Assembly (NCBI GenBank): GCA_947184155.2
Contig: CAMXCT020000434.1
Location: 62,001 to 126,000 of the forward strand
DNA length: 64,000 bases
DNA from: Cladocopium goreaui
Taxonomy: Eukaryota; Sar; Dinophyceae; Suessiales; Symbiodiniaceae
Reading direction: 5' to 3'
This document shows positions 38,601-47,750 of the stretch, one piece after another; the stretch's first letter is position 1; each line of letters starts with the position of its first letter. The translations under genes were made by a program, and so were the position numbers. The notes beneath the pieces are model-generated. The model had not been told where the DNA came from. It saw nothing but the letters and a program-made list of their open reading frames with translations, and searched no databases.

Positions 38601-41600
38601 CCGTGGATTGTGTTGAACATGAAGAGGAAACAACTGACAAGCACACTGAGGGCGAAACTGAGGTGTCCACAACTTTAGAAAAGAACGAAAATTGTACAAA
38701 TATTGAGCTAAAGTTCGATTTTTCACTGTCACAAACGGTGCACGAACTTTGTGAAAAATGGGAAAGTTACAGCGATGATGGTGAGTGAATCCCAGCAACC
38801 ATTGTCGAAATCGACGTTCCATTGTATCCGACAAAACCTGTAACTGCATGGGTATATTCGCTGGTGGCGATTCAGTAGCATAGAATTTGAAAATATAACG
38901 CAATTGAGATTGTGCTCTGGTCCGAAAAGGTTCCGACATATGGTGGCTCAAGCGCCATAACAAGAAAATCAACTGCACATTTGACAACTTCGAACGTAGA
39001 ATGCGAGAACAAATGAACTTGTCATGCGTGTCAGAACCAAGGGAATACATGAAAATGTACAAACTTGTAGTATCCGTAATCCGACGACTAAGAATGCATT
39101 GAGCAGTTTGCAGACTGCGTTTGCGAAATCGTTTCACAAATTTCATCCCTTGAGTACTGGTCTTCAAAGTTGAAGGTCCGAATTGTTGCTTACCAATCCG
39201 AAGTTGTTTCATCAAAGGATTGATCCAAGGCCAATTGTAAATGGGGCGAAAAGTCCTTTGGCATGCTGTTTCAACTGCAAGAAGCTTGTCAACGTCAGTC
39301 TGGAGTAAAGGAAAACCAATAAATTGAAAATAATTGCGTTGTGCTGACCAGGCCTTCAAAGCTGGTTCGTAGTAAGCAAGTTGGTCTTTCTTTAACTGTC
39401 GGTATTTTCGTAACCGACTCTGTTCTCTCGAAAACATGGTTTGTTCAGTAGAGCCAATGTAAAACTGAGCATTTCGAAAATGTAAACGACAGTACACGAT
39501 GCTCGACCTGTTCCACCATGTCCATGACAAAATTTCTGGAAGTTCGCACTGCCGCAAAATAGTCAGAAGACGTCGATTTTTGGCTGAAAAAGGTCGAATG
39601 AAGTAAGCAAAAATGGTCCAAACACTAAGTATCCACATGATCCGTTCCTGTACATGCCATGGTAAAGCTGGAGAAAATTGCAAAGTGTAAATCATGAATT
39701 GGATGCTAGCAAACCACAGCGACTGAAAATGTGAGGCAAGCTTCGTTGTCTCTGCACCATGCATATGCTTGGAATACTTGCGAAATGGCTGCCCCCATGA
39801 TGATGGAGGACTTACTTCACTGGTTTTTAATCCAAAATGTCAGTTTCGAAGGAATTGAACGGCGGCCAAAACCTTCAAATTGTATTCCGCCTTTGTTTTG
39901 GCCAGTACTGTACTGGGGAGACCCCAATCTGAAAGAATCGATTCTAAATTTGGTCTTTCAGAGGCTGGAAACTGATTGTATTCGTCAGTAATGGTCTTCA
40001 ACATGGCATCAACATTGACTTGTTCCGTCTTAGGAACATTGTTCTTGATCCACTTGTCGAGTTCAGTCATGGTATGTTTGGGTGTGTGTGTGCCTAAGAT
40101 GGGTGCGTTTTGTCCACGTCGATATTGTGAGAGTGGAGAACGGTCATCTTGGGCTCCCGGCATACTTGGCATCGACTGACTTTTTTGGCGTCTGAGTTCC
40201 TCTCTTGCTGATTGACGAAACATGGATGGGAGTGTTCCGCCTGGTGGTTCCTCAGTGTTCTGAGTCTGTGATCCTTCCTGAGTAGGAACTTGACTTTGGT
40301 TGGCACGAAGAGCTGCGTTCTCTTTCTTCATTCTTTCCAGTTCTTCTAACAATGATTGATTGGAATCTTTGGGTGCCAAAGTCTTGAACAAATCAACAGT
40401 CTGTTGAATCAACGCCTCAATTCCTGAAAGCTTGTATTTCCAATCTTGAGAATCACCTGGTTCTGAAGACAAATGCTGGATGAGCTTCGCAAAATCAACA
40501 TTGTCTTTTTGTCGGTAGAGTTCACGAAAAAGCATGGTAGAAAATGTGGCTTCAAGGCGATTTCGAAACATCTCACATGCGACATACCTACCATTGGCAA
40601 CAAGGCGCAAAGCCCAATTTTCAAGACCGTTGGACACAATGTCGACAAGCTTAACATCAGAAATAGGAATGCCAGCTGTATTGTTCTTTCGTGAAAAATT
40701 GGTCGACTCAACATGTCGTGGAAAAGTCAATCCATACTCCGTCTTTGTGTCATAATGGGTTCGTGTGGATTGCCACGAATCAGGTAAGTCTGGTGATCGT
40801 GCACGACTGAGGTCTTGGGTCCGGGACAGCGGTCGTCTTCGATCACGGTATTCCTTAGACTCATGTCGACGATGTCCACGACTGCGATGTCGAGATCTGG
40901 ATCGAGAATCTCGGCGTTGAGACTGCATCTGTCCAAATACTGATCACAAACGGATTGAAGAACGACTTACTGACGGGTTTGATCCACTGTGAATTATACC
41001 AATCATGGAAAACAGTAGTGAAAAAATTTTGAACAGAACCAGACAATTTTGATGCAAGTCAAATTGTAGTACTCAAGAATAACAGCAGCTGAATTAGACT
41101 TAACAAAATGTAAATACTCTTGATTTCGAAATCGTCACTGGGAAAAACATCAAACGTATGTGACTGTAACTCACAAAAAGGTGACTTGGACGAAATCTGA
41201 AATGACTCATGAAGAGATGGCTTGATAAATGAAACCGCTCAAAAAGTGATACAACAGAGCGCAGCTTTTGATCTACGGAGCGCAACAAAATTGTGTGACT
41301 TCCATGATCATTGATCATGATGATGGGATGATACAAGCTAAATGGCTAAGCGGACTCAAATGAGAACGAAGACCCCAACGTTTGTCACGTCCATGTACAC
41401 TGTCAAAATAGTGTGTACAAGCATGTTCTCCAATAACACCGCCGAGAACGTTGGTCACATGTGGTTGTCTTGATTTAGACATACCGAGCAAACATGTAGG
41501 ACGATCAGTGGTAAAATTGGAATATTTCTGTGCCTTTCTCAAGGTTGTGAGCATCTCTGATCTGGTCATAACAGGTCTTGCCACAGTAACGCCACGACAG

Positions 41601-44600
41601 AAAAAGGTCAATGCCGGGATCCATGTCTCGTCTTGTGGGTCAGTGGATGATGGTCTGATATACCCATGGAATAAACTGTCTGCAGCAGATTGTGGATTCG
41701 TGTTGTGTGCGTAACATATGTATTCTGCAGCAGGAATTTCTGGTTCTTGTGTAAAAACGACTGGTTCCAAGCGAGCGACAATGGCCACAAGAGACTGATT
41801 CTGGTGATCAAAGAGTAAGTCGATGCACTCCACGAAAGCCCAAACTTCAGAATGTAGAAGGAGAGTAGAGATCAATACTTCGAGTGCGGAATGGATGATT
41901 GAGGAGAATTTTTCAAACTTGGCGGAATACTCATCTTTGAGGATCTGCATATGGTCAGTCATAAGTTGTTGTTTTAACAGCGCAATCGAGTCAATAGTTC
42001 GAAAAGAGTATTGTTGCTGAAAATATGTCAAAGATGGCGTCCATTTGTCAACTGCCAAAGTGAGTGCACCAGTTTCATATGCATTCTTGATACGGTAAGG
42101 ATCTTGATAGAGTTCTTCACGAATGCGGCCCATGCACTGATATAGGAACCACCAAGGTGATTTCTCAGGTTGTTCTAAAGTAATACAATCACAGCAAAAT
42201 GTGGCAGTGGTGGGTAGCGTCCAAAAAGAAATCTGATCACTCTGAGGGTGTAAAAATTCAATAATTTCAACAGTCAAAGGAGGCCGTCCAATGCGAGTCG
42301 TAACCTTTGGTCTAGGTCCGGGTAGTCTTCGATCACTAGTGAAGGTCTTCTTGTGTCCATGATGGTCATGTAAACAATGTACGAACAATCCCCAACGTGG
42401 AATGGGAGCAACTGAGACTGACGGCTGGTCTATAAACATTGATGCCCGAACTCGATCCCGTTGATCTGATTCAGAAGTCAGAGGCACCCGGACCGTTCCA
42501 TCTCTTGGTAAATCAGCTGTAACAGTGGGACGTACTCGATCCACTCGGTCATTTGATGTGATCTGATTTTGACGATCATCAGTGACTAAGGGCAGTGCAA
42601 CTTGAGAGCTACGGTTCTGACGTTCCACAGTGTCTGAGGGCAGTGCAGAATGAGAGCCCAATCCAGAAACTACGTTCGATCCGTCCATTCGATCATCACG
42701 ATCAACAATTGGTGCATGAAATGAGCTGGGTTGAATGCCAAGAGCATTGGAGAACATCATATTTTGTGACAAAGTCAACATTTGTTGAAACTGCATGTGT
42801 TGAACATGTTGAACATGTTGAGACTCCGTATGAAGAACAGTCTGGAGTAAGTCCCGTGTCTCTTGAATGTTGGATCCTTCAATTCGATATTGTCCGCATT
42901 GTCCTGTAAATCCAAGAACTGTAGGACGACTTTGGCGACTTACAGGTGTGATCCAGGATGGTGGAGGAGTAGGACTAGGTGGACATCGCGACTTTGGTAC
43001 TGCAGCTGGAATATCAGATTTCGACATGGCTCAAACAGATACAGAGGAAAGGTGAAAAACAAAAGAACTAAATGATGACAGAACAGATCTGAGTTGCCCG
43101 AACGTGTAGAATGTAATAAATTCGTGTCTGTCTTTCAGAATTCCAGCCATACGGCTTGCTGCTGTCTTGTGACGTATTCCAAATCTTGTGAAATCTTGCA
43201 TTGTATTTGATTCATGTATTTCGGCCTGAAGCCAATTCACACGGGAATTAATACCCGTCAGATTTCGAGGTATTGCAGTACCCCACTATTCTTCCGGAAG
43301 GCCGGTACCGATTCAACGCGTGTCACCAAACACGCGGACGGCAGTCACAAGTCAGTGACACTGTGCCCGTTACACACTGCTGATGGGAGCATGTTACTGA
43401 GTAACATTACTCGAATGAGGAACTTTATAGTGGTGAAGTAGTTCATGCCTTGAGGGTTCCTAGGTCCAAAATCCTGGTCAGTCGAGTAGGGAAAGCAGTG
43501 GGAAACTCTGATTTCTGAGATAATCTCAAATTAGCAACATATACGCATGAAAATGGACAGCTTGTTCAACAGTTCAAAACCAACTTCTGCAGGTACAGGG
43601 AGGTGATCAGTCTCCCCTTCCCACCAATGGCAATAGCTTCGTTGCGTGCAGTATGCCAAAGGTGCTGCACGCCCCTGCATCTGATGGATTGTTTGAATCA
43701 ACTTGTTAACAGAAACTCAGGTCCGCATGAGTGATAGCGGATTTCACACACACACACACAAATTTACCATCCAGGGTCTTCTTATGAACGGCGTTATTAG
43801 CGACCCAGGGCGAAACGTACGTTTGATAGATCTTGATTCGATGATGCGGGTCGGGTTGGGTGGGGTGGGGTCGGGCAATAGCAGAGCTGATGAGATGATG
43901 CTCACAGGCACACAAAAATAATTATGTTTGTCCACAAGTCCCACATCAGGGCAAAGCAATCGATAGGCGTCTGCACCAACGAGCCTTAGAGATGATACAC
44001 AAATCAGCAGAAATCACGGCGGAAGTCTGCCAGCACTGGTGGAATCTCCTACAACAATGCTGCTGGATACTGTTGGTGACCCCCAGCATAGAACTAGCTT
44101 CCACATTTTTCCCATCGTCTGTTATGGCCCCTGCAAATACCTGGTTTCCTTCACGTCAGACTTTTCAAAGAGTTCATACGGGTTGCGAACAGTGCTGTAG
44201 CCTTTTTTTGGCCCACTTGAGGCTATGTATATTCGCGTGGTTCGCAAGGAAGGACCCCAGCTGAGTTTGATTGACCTTCCTGGTGTCACGCACAACTCTG
44301 ATGAGATGAAGGACATCCATGAGGCGGGAAATTATTTTTGATGGAAAGCTGACGGAAAGAGTCCTTGCCGATATTTATGGGATATTGTAGGTGTTTACAA
44401 AATTGGGGTAACCCCAAAATGATTGATTTTCTTACTAGAATCGATACATTTGGGATGATCTTGAGAAACCACCACAGGTGGCTGCTGGAGCTAGTTGGCT
44501 TGGCCTTCCTGAGAGAGCCACCCCAAGTTCCCCAATGACTGATGGGTGCCAGGTGACTGTGAACTTGGTGGAAGAATACATCCGACCTAAAGAGATGGTC

Positions 44601-46861
44601 ATCCTTTGCGTGATCCCTGCCATGTCTGACTTTGGTAATGCGGAGGCAGGGTGCGGTTCTTCTCAACTGGATGGCGCAAGGATTTGCCTAAAGTCAACTC
44701 AAGTTCTTCGGATTTCGGTGGACTTTGTCTTGTGTAAGTCGCAGCTTTCAAAAACAATCTCACTTGCTTTCGTGCAGGTGGTGAAATTGGCGCGGAAGTA
44801 CGATCCAGATGGCATCCGAACTTTGGGCGTTGTAACAAAGTGCGATGATGCCGCCAATGCCGAAGCTTCTGATATTGTGAAGAAGGTGCGTCGTTTTTTT
44901 TCTCCTTTGCATGGGCAGTGTTGGATGTGATTGCAGGGTTCAAATCATAGTATATAGTTTGGCCCAAGAACCTTATCGCGATTCTCAAGCCACTTTTTGT
45001 GTTTGTCCCTGGGCTTTGCGATATGCAACCGAACAGTCGAACATGTGACGAATCTGAACAACCGCACGTGCGCCTGCCTTGGTTGCAAAAAACGCTTCTG
45101 AATCTCACATTCTTTCTAGGCTGAATTTCGATCGATTTTCAGCTTTCTGCCAATCATTGATGCGACGATAAAATAGTTTCTTAACTATGTGGGCGAACAC
45201 AGGCAAAACCATTTTCCAACGCAAAGCCAAAAAGAATGGTTGTACAGTTTGAAACGCGAAATGGCTGTCACAAAGGGACTTTCTTTTGTTCTTTTGCCTC
45301 CCCTGCCTTTGGTTTGCAAAGCTCGGTTAATCTTTTGATTTGCCTTTGCTCCTTGAGGTTTTGATGTCGAGATCTTCGGATGTTCGTCTGGAGCTGGGTT
45401 TTCACTGCGTGGTGAACCGCTCGCAGAAGAACATCGACGAGGAAATGAGTCGCGAAGATCTTTGGGCCAAGGAAAGGAAGATCTTTACCAAGAACGAGCG
45501 CATGAAGAGATTGCCAGAGAAGAACTGGGGCACCCTGCGCTTGATGGAAAAAGTTGCCAAGATTCAGGAAGCCCGTGTGGATGAGTGTCTCCCGAAGATC
45601 AAGGAATCAGTACGCAGGAAGATGGGCGAATTGCAGGCAGAATTGCGAGAGGTGCCCCCTCAGCCGGAGACGGGGGCAGACAAGTCCAGGCTCTTAAACA
45701 GACTTGTATCACAGATCCGAGATGATTTGGCGCGCCGAATCCGAGCAGAGTTCATGTCTGCTGAGCCTTCTGATCGACACTTGACTATTGCTCCAATTGT
45801 TGCTTCGATGGTTCAGAACTTCAAGAGTCAGCTGCTGAAGAAAAATCCAAATTGGTTGGGAGAAGCTATGATTGAGGAGGTGGATTACACCGTGCAGACC
45901 TTTGTGACTGGCTACACCGTGGACAATCTCACAGGTCCCCAGGTCTTCAACAACCTCATCAAGCAGACCTTCATCGATGAAGGGCTGTTGAAACGCAGCG
46001 TTCATGGCTTGGTCACAGATGTTGGTGAGCACCTTCGCAGTGTGGTGATGCATGTAATTGAAGTCCACGCGAACAACTATCCCATCCTCTCCAATCGTTT
46101 GGATGCCAAGGCTGAGGAATGCATTGACCAACTCGCAGCCAAAACCCGAGATGTATGCGGGATGCTCGCAGAGGCTGAGGAAGTAACGTCCACCACGTAT
46201 GGTCAGTACACAGTCAAGCTGACGGAGTTTCGAAAGTCTTGGCTTCAGGATCCCGAGGATGGGGGCACAGATACTCTTGCGACAGCGCTTCGGGGAGCTG
46301 AAGGGCAGAGTGAGGTACCAGTAGAGTTCCTGACCTTAGTCGAGGAAGCCCAAGAAGAGCCTCGAAAACTCGCAACCCTTGAAATCTGTGCCTCGCTACA
46401 CGTCTACACTGGGTTAATGATTGAGGGATTTGTGGAATCGTCTGCGAAACTTGTCAAGTTCTTCATGATGTTGCAACTGGCAGACCAGCTGGAGGCAATC
46501 TGGAGAGGGGATTTGGGTGCGCTGGATGAACTTTTCCCAACGGATCAGACACTGGCTCTGAAAAAAGAAGACCTCACAAGGAAAATCGACGAGTTGTCCG
46601 GCTTCAAGGCGCGTGAAACGGGCACTCCTTCTGTCCTAAGAAATATTGGAATTGTTTTGAAACAAAGGATGGTAAAGATAAAGGCCCCAACCTCTTCAAG
46701 TCGAACGGCTTATATATATATATTCTTCTATGTCTTCCTTGTTCCCAATCTAACAGGACAAGCTGATGAATCTGCGACCTGCGGCGCTGCCGGCCAAGAG
46801 ACGAAAGCGGACGCTTTCCGCGAACGCCCAAACCAGGGCAAGTGCATCGAAGAGACCATAG
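35131..46861 (+). CDS. Dynamin-family large GTPase, seven exons
   Basis: Proposed exons: 35131-35389, 35530-35627, 44222-44323, 44553-44645, 44778-44885, 45358-46608 and 46757-46861, totalling 2,016 bases (671 residues plus TAG) with all junctions in phase. G1 is GEQSAGKSS, the G2 threonine is in NTCTRMP, G3 is DLPG in LSLIDLPGVTHNSDEM, and G4 is TKCD in LGVVTKCDDAANAEAS. The large exon carries the stalk and effector region. There is no PH or proline-rich domain, as in dynamin-related proteins; the C-terminus is basic (LPAKRRKRTLS). Such GTPases assemble on membranes for fission or fusion. Introns 3, 4 and 6 use GC donors (GAG|GCGGGA, GAG|GCAGGG, AAG|GCGCGT); the others use GT. Intron 2 is 8.6 kb and holds another mobile element. 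Confidence 0.88.
35781..36163 (+). repeat. 383-bp direct repeat, left copy
   Basis: Starts ACACACTGCTGATGGG and ends TTTCACACACACA. I see no difference from 43372-43754 by eye. The pair exactly flanks the minus-strand retroelement inside dynamin intron 2. It may be the element's terminal repeats (LTR or Penelope-type pLTR) or an unusually long target duplication. Confidence 0.9.
36285..36755 (-). CDS. ORF4: small RS-rich protein with internal repeat
   Basis: 156 residues from the first ATG; MPSLRELSNTLEQW (residue 18) is a likelier start. It contains two copies of a unit, RSPVREPYICDGQTRSSIKN and RSQVREPYSYDGQTRSSIKN, about 36 residues apart, and further SR/RS dipeptides. RS-rich basic proteins usually bind RNA. 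It lies about 290 bases after the RT ORF on the same strand. No known family. Confidence 0.55.
   Translation of the reverse strand: MKSVFKLKLKPIYLLLTMPSLRELSNTLEQWSLRKRLTDRSRSPVREPYICDGQTRSSIKNASVESRFENESERSRSQVREPYSYDGQTRSSIKNVLIEPLSENASSTSYRRQDRSFTAADGSSVQSSFPSTDRFQKSRSPTGTQSGPLFCPKETI
37044..39764 (-). CDS. ORF3: GIY-YIG-like endonuclease plus reverse transcriptase
   Basis: 906 residues, intact. Residues about 88-130 (SIVYCRLHFRNAQFYIGSTE followed by SRLRKYRQL) fit a GIY-YIG nuclease, with VY and YIG blocks about ten residues apart. A long helical middle follows. RT motifs: KARPIVNYSRSWPKQM; motif A LLLFQTDIAGFYNQVEHDRI; motif B GASMGSQWAPIFCAAVALM; motif C FHHRYVDNRVMLL. Motif C has YVDN instead of YVDD, so the second catalytic Asp is Asn. 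No RNase H or integrase is visible. Order GIY-YIG then RT recalls permuted Penelope-like elements. ORF2 starts upstream on the same strand with a 75-base gap. Confidence 0.75.
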   Translation of the reverse strand: MHGAETTKLASHFQSLWFASIQFMIYTLQFSPALPWHVQERIMWILSVWTIFAYFIRPFSAKNRRLLTILRQCELPEILSWTWWNRSSIVYCRLHFRNAQFYIGSTEQTMFSREQSRLRKYRQLKKDQLAYYEPALKAWSAQRNYFQFIGFPLLQTDVDKLLAVETACQRTFRPIYNWPWINPLMKQLRIGKQQFGPSTLKTSTQGMKFVKRFRKRSLQTAQCILSRRITDTTSLYIFMYSLGSDTHDKFICSRILRSKLSNVQLIFLLWRLSHHMSEPFRTRAQSQLRYIFKFYATESPPANIPMQLQVLSDTMERRFRQWLLGFTHHHRCNFPIFHKVRAPFVTVKNRTLAQYLYNFRSFLKLWTPQFRPQCACQLFPLHVQHNPRKTDHISSFASECFPLDPILTAHLEDEVTPTWTQFFHQNTFQFEKWLRRWKLRRDLIQYWQAFLQDCWNLQLDSGQLYTQKRIQQARQRIDGLIASPADHFPSSLTLHCPVQWHNLLCKTFQDTSVFHLCSVDSATILKNIQYDLPGWITDRYPWAFDFHLSLSKAYILPKPSRSFMKARPIVNYSRSWPKQMGYILSVVLQDILKVVYPSLLRYSDINKVMNEIKCFFQIDHGADLLLFQTDIAGFYNQVEHDRILGSIEFAIHQYILQHGQTFDSVLQAHVYQHERTLRVFRGQWRQHTKMYRDIRLGDILPICSFLLNHSFFTVGMSTFLQKRGASMGSQWAPIFCAAVALMREHTFLSCFRQFTNNSTFHHRYVDNRVMLLPVGHWNSEMQLFWNLSFYSPPILLEQVEGSELLGYNADVLQRTTTYLQPVDKAFRSTRSSSTTKALTSGALARIRLILQNTWPSSLQIPQIQDFLSIWSRRQRDVLSSTLRSQIIKLVRSRHPQLDPDSLFHFD
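39840..40928 (-). CDS. ORF2: RS-rich coiled-coil protein
   Basis: 362 residues. The first 50 are R/S/D-rich (SRSRHRSRGHRRHESKEYRD). The middle is globular (FPRHVESTNFSRKNNTAGIP), then a coiled coil (ELERMKKENAALRANQSQ) and a C-terminal conserved-looking stretch (ELDKWIKNNVPKTEQVNVDA). Likely an RNA-binding, capsid- or scaffold-like partner of the RT. Family not recognised. Confidence 0.6.
   Translation of the reverse strand: MQSQRRDSRSRSRHRSRGHRRHESKEYRDRRRPLSRTQDLSRARSPDLPDSWQSTRTHYDTKTEYGLTFPRHVESTNFSRKNNTAGIPISDVKLVDIVSNGLENWALRLVANGRYVACEMFRNRLEATFSTMLFRELYRQKDNVDFAKLIQHLSSEPGDSQDWKYKLSGIEALIQQTVDLFKTLAPKDSNQSLLEELERMKKENAALRANQSQVPTQEGSQTQNTEEPPGGTLPSMFRQSAREELRRQKSQSMPSMPGAQDDRSPLSQYRRGQNAPILGTHTPKHTMTELDKWIKNNVPKTEQVNVDAMLKTITDEYNQFPASERPNLESILSDWGLPSTVLAKTKAEYNLKVLAAVQFLRN
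41315..43027 (-). CDS. ORF1: large protein with an ADP-ribosyltransferase-like C-terminus
   Basis: 570 residues starting MSKSDIPAAVPKSR. The first 220 residues are low complexity (Q-, D-, R- and P-rich with HVQHVQHMQ repeats). A globular part follows (ISFWTLPTTATFCCDCITLE, SPWWFLYQCMGRIREELYQD). Residues about 430-490 read EYICYAHNTNPQSAADSLFH and GYIRPSSTDPQDETWIPALT, resembling the Y-H-x-T...I-L-x-x-G-x-I-R-P segment of ADP-ribosyltransferase/Tpt1-type folds. The similarity is short and needs structural comparison. It precedes ORF2 by 386 bases. Confidence 0.55.
   Translation of the reverse strand: MSKSDIPAAVPKSRCPPSPTPPPSWITPVSRQSRPTVLGFTGQCGQYRIEGSNIQETRDLLQTVLHTESQHVQHVQHMQFQQMLTLSQNMMFSNALGIQPSSFHAPIVDRDDRMDGSNVVSGLGSHSALPSDTVERQNRSSQVALPLVTDDRQNQITSNDRVDRVRPTVTADLPRDGTVRVPLTSESDQRDRVRASMFIDQPSVSVAPIPRWGLFVHCLHDHHGHKKTFTSDRRLPGPRPKVTTRIGRPPLTVEIIEFLHPQSDQISFWTLPTTATFCCDCITLEQPEKSPWWFLYQCMGRIREELYQDPYRIKNAYETGALTLAVDKWTPSLTYFQQQYSFRTIDSIALLKQQLMTDHMQILKDEYSAKFEKFSSIIHSALEVLISTLLLHSEVWAFVECIDLLFDHQNQSLVAIVARLEPVVFTQEPEIPAAEYICYAHNTNPQSAADSLFHGYIRPSSTDPQDETWIPALTFFCRGVTVARPVMTRSEMLTTLRKAQKYSNFTTDRPTCLLGMSKSRQPHVTNVLGGVIGEHACTHYFDSVHGRDKRWGLRSHLSPLSHLACIIPSS
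43372..43754 (+). repeat. 383-bp direct repeat, right copy
   Basis: Matches 35781-36163 throughout. After it the intron continues with CA repeats to dynamin exon 3. Confidence 0.9.
44222..44885 (+). CDS. Dynamin exons 3 to 5
   Basis: Exon 3 (44222-44323) AMYIRVVRKEGPQLSLIDLP.. carries G3; exon 4 (44553-44645) starts VTVNLVEEYIRPKEM; exon 5 (44778-44885) VVKLARKYDPDGIRTLGV.. carries G4. Exons 3 and 4 end at GC donors. Confidence 0.85.
45358..46608 (+). CDS. Dynamin exon 6, stalk and effector region
   Basis: 417 residues from VLMSRSSDVRLELGFHCVVN to IDELSGFK; acceptor CTTGAG|G, donor AAG|GC. The frame stays open past 46608 but the continuation is AT-rich intron. Confidence 0.88.
46757..46861 (+). 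CDS. Dynamin exon 7, basic C-terminus
   Basis: DKLMNLRPAALPAKRRKRTL to SKRP and TAG; acceptor TAACAG|G. The cluster KRRKR could bind acidic lipids or act as a nuclear signal. Confidence 0.75.
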   Translation, partial: DKLMNLRPAALPAKRRKRTLSANAQTRASASKRP

Positions 46862-47750
46862 GCGAAAACATGAATTGCATTGAATTGCGCACTCGAGGGC
46901 AGAGTGGTTCATCTTCAAGAAGTAGCTTGAAGGAATAAGACGGTGCCGCACATTCATCATGGGGTGGGAAGTCTTCAGATGATGGAATAGAATATTGGGC
47001 AGAAGCGGCATAGAGAGATGGGTTTGTATGTGCAGCATGGCCCGACTTTTTTTTTACAATTCAAAAGTGCCCTGATAATATTGCCAAATTACATCAAATC
47101 ACCAGGTTTTGCAAACTTTGCTGTGAGGATTTACTTTGAATGTTGAACAATTTCAGCCTCTTCAGCTACAGGATGCTGCAGGCCACTTCCAACAAGTCAT
47201 ATGACGGACCCCTTGAGACAGCCATGAGCATTTGTGTGATAATAAGAAGCAGATATAAACAGATAGCAAATGATAGAGATGGACAGGTACCATCCTTTTT
47301 AGTATGTCTTTTTCTTACATATCACCTGTGGCTGGCTATTCCCCCAAATTTGTCCATGGGTTGACCATGGCCTTGCAGGTCTGTTTCGTCACCACGCCCT
47401 GCTGAGTCAGCCGAGAGCGGGTGGTGAAAAGAGGTGTTGCGTTGACCGAAGCAATTGGTGTATCCGTGTCATATCCAAAGATGGGGGAGAAGGATCCCCC
47501 ATTGAAACTCTAGACTAGATCAAGAAATGATGGATCTTGGTGAGGTAAGCATTTTTGAACTGGAAGCACCTGTATCTTGGATCGCTAGGATGGCTTTCAC
47601 ATTCTTTGAGAGTCTGTTCATATCCTTCTAACGAATAAACCAGCCCCTAAACATTTGCCGGGCACGTTGAAAGAGTCTTGGAAGCCTTACGACCGAATGC
47701 AACCGCAGTCGCCAGGTCAACTTAGTCACTTAGTGAGTTGAGCTACAGTA
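46862..47750. other. No gene seen
   Basis: Dynamin 3' flank and upstream region of the next gene. Earlier exons of the next gene may lie here but none is clear. Confidence 0.45.

Larger units (their letters stand above)
36164..43371 (-). mobile_element. Minus-strand retroelement with GIY-YIG-like and RT domains, four ORFs
   Basis: 7.2 kb, visibly more AT-rich than its surroundings. Reading on the minus strand: ORF1 (570 residues), ORF2 (362, RS-rich), ORF3 (906, GIY-YIG-like then RT), ORF4 (156, RS-rich repeats). All four frames are intact. RT plus GIY-YIG without integrase, protease or RNase H points to the Penelope-like class; an N-terminal GIY-YIG is known in some algal and protist Penelope-like clades. 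The identical 383-bp flanking repeats suggest recent insertion. The extra ORFs and the YVDN active site are unusual. Alternative: a non-mobile or virus-derived RT cassette. Confidence 0.7.
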
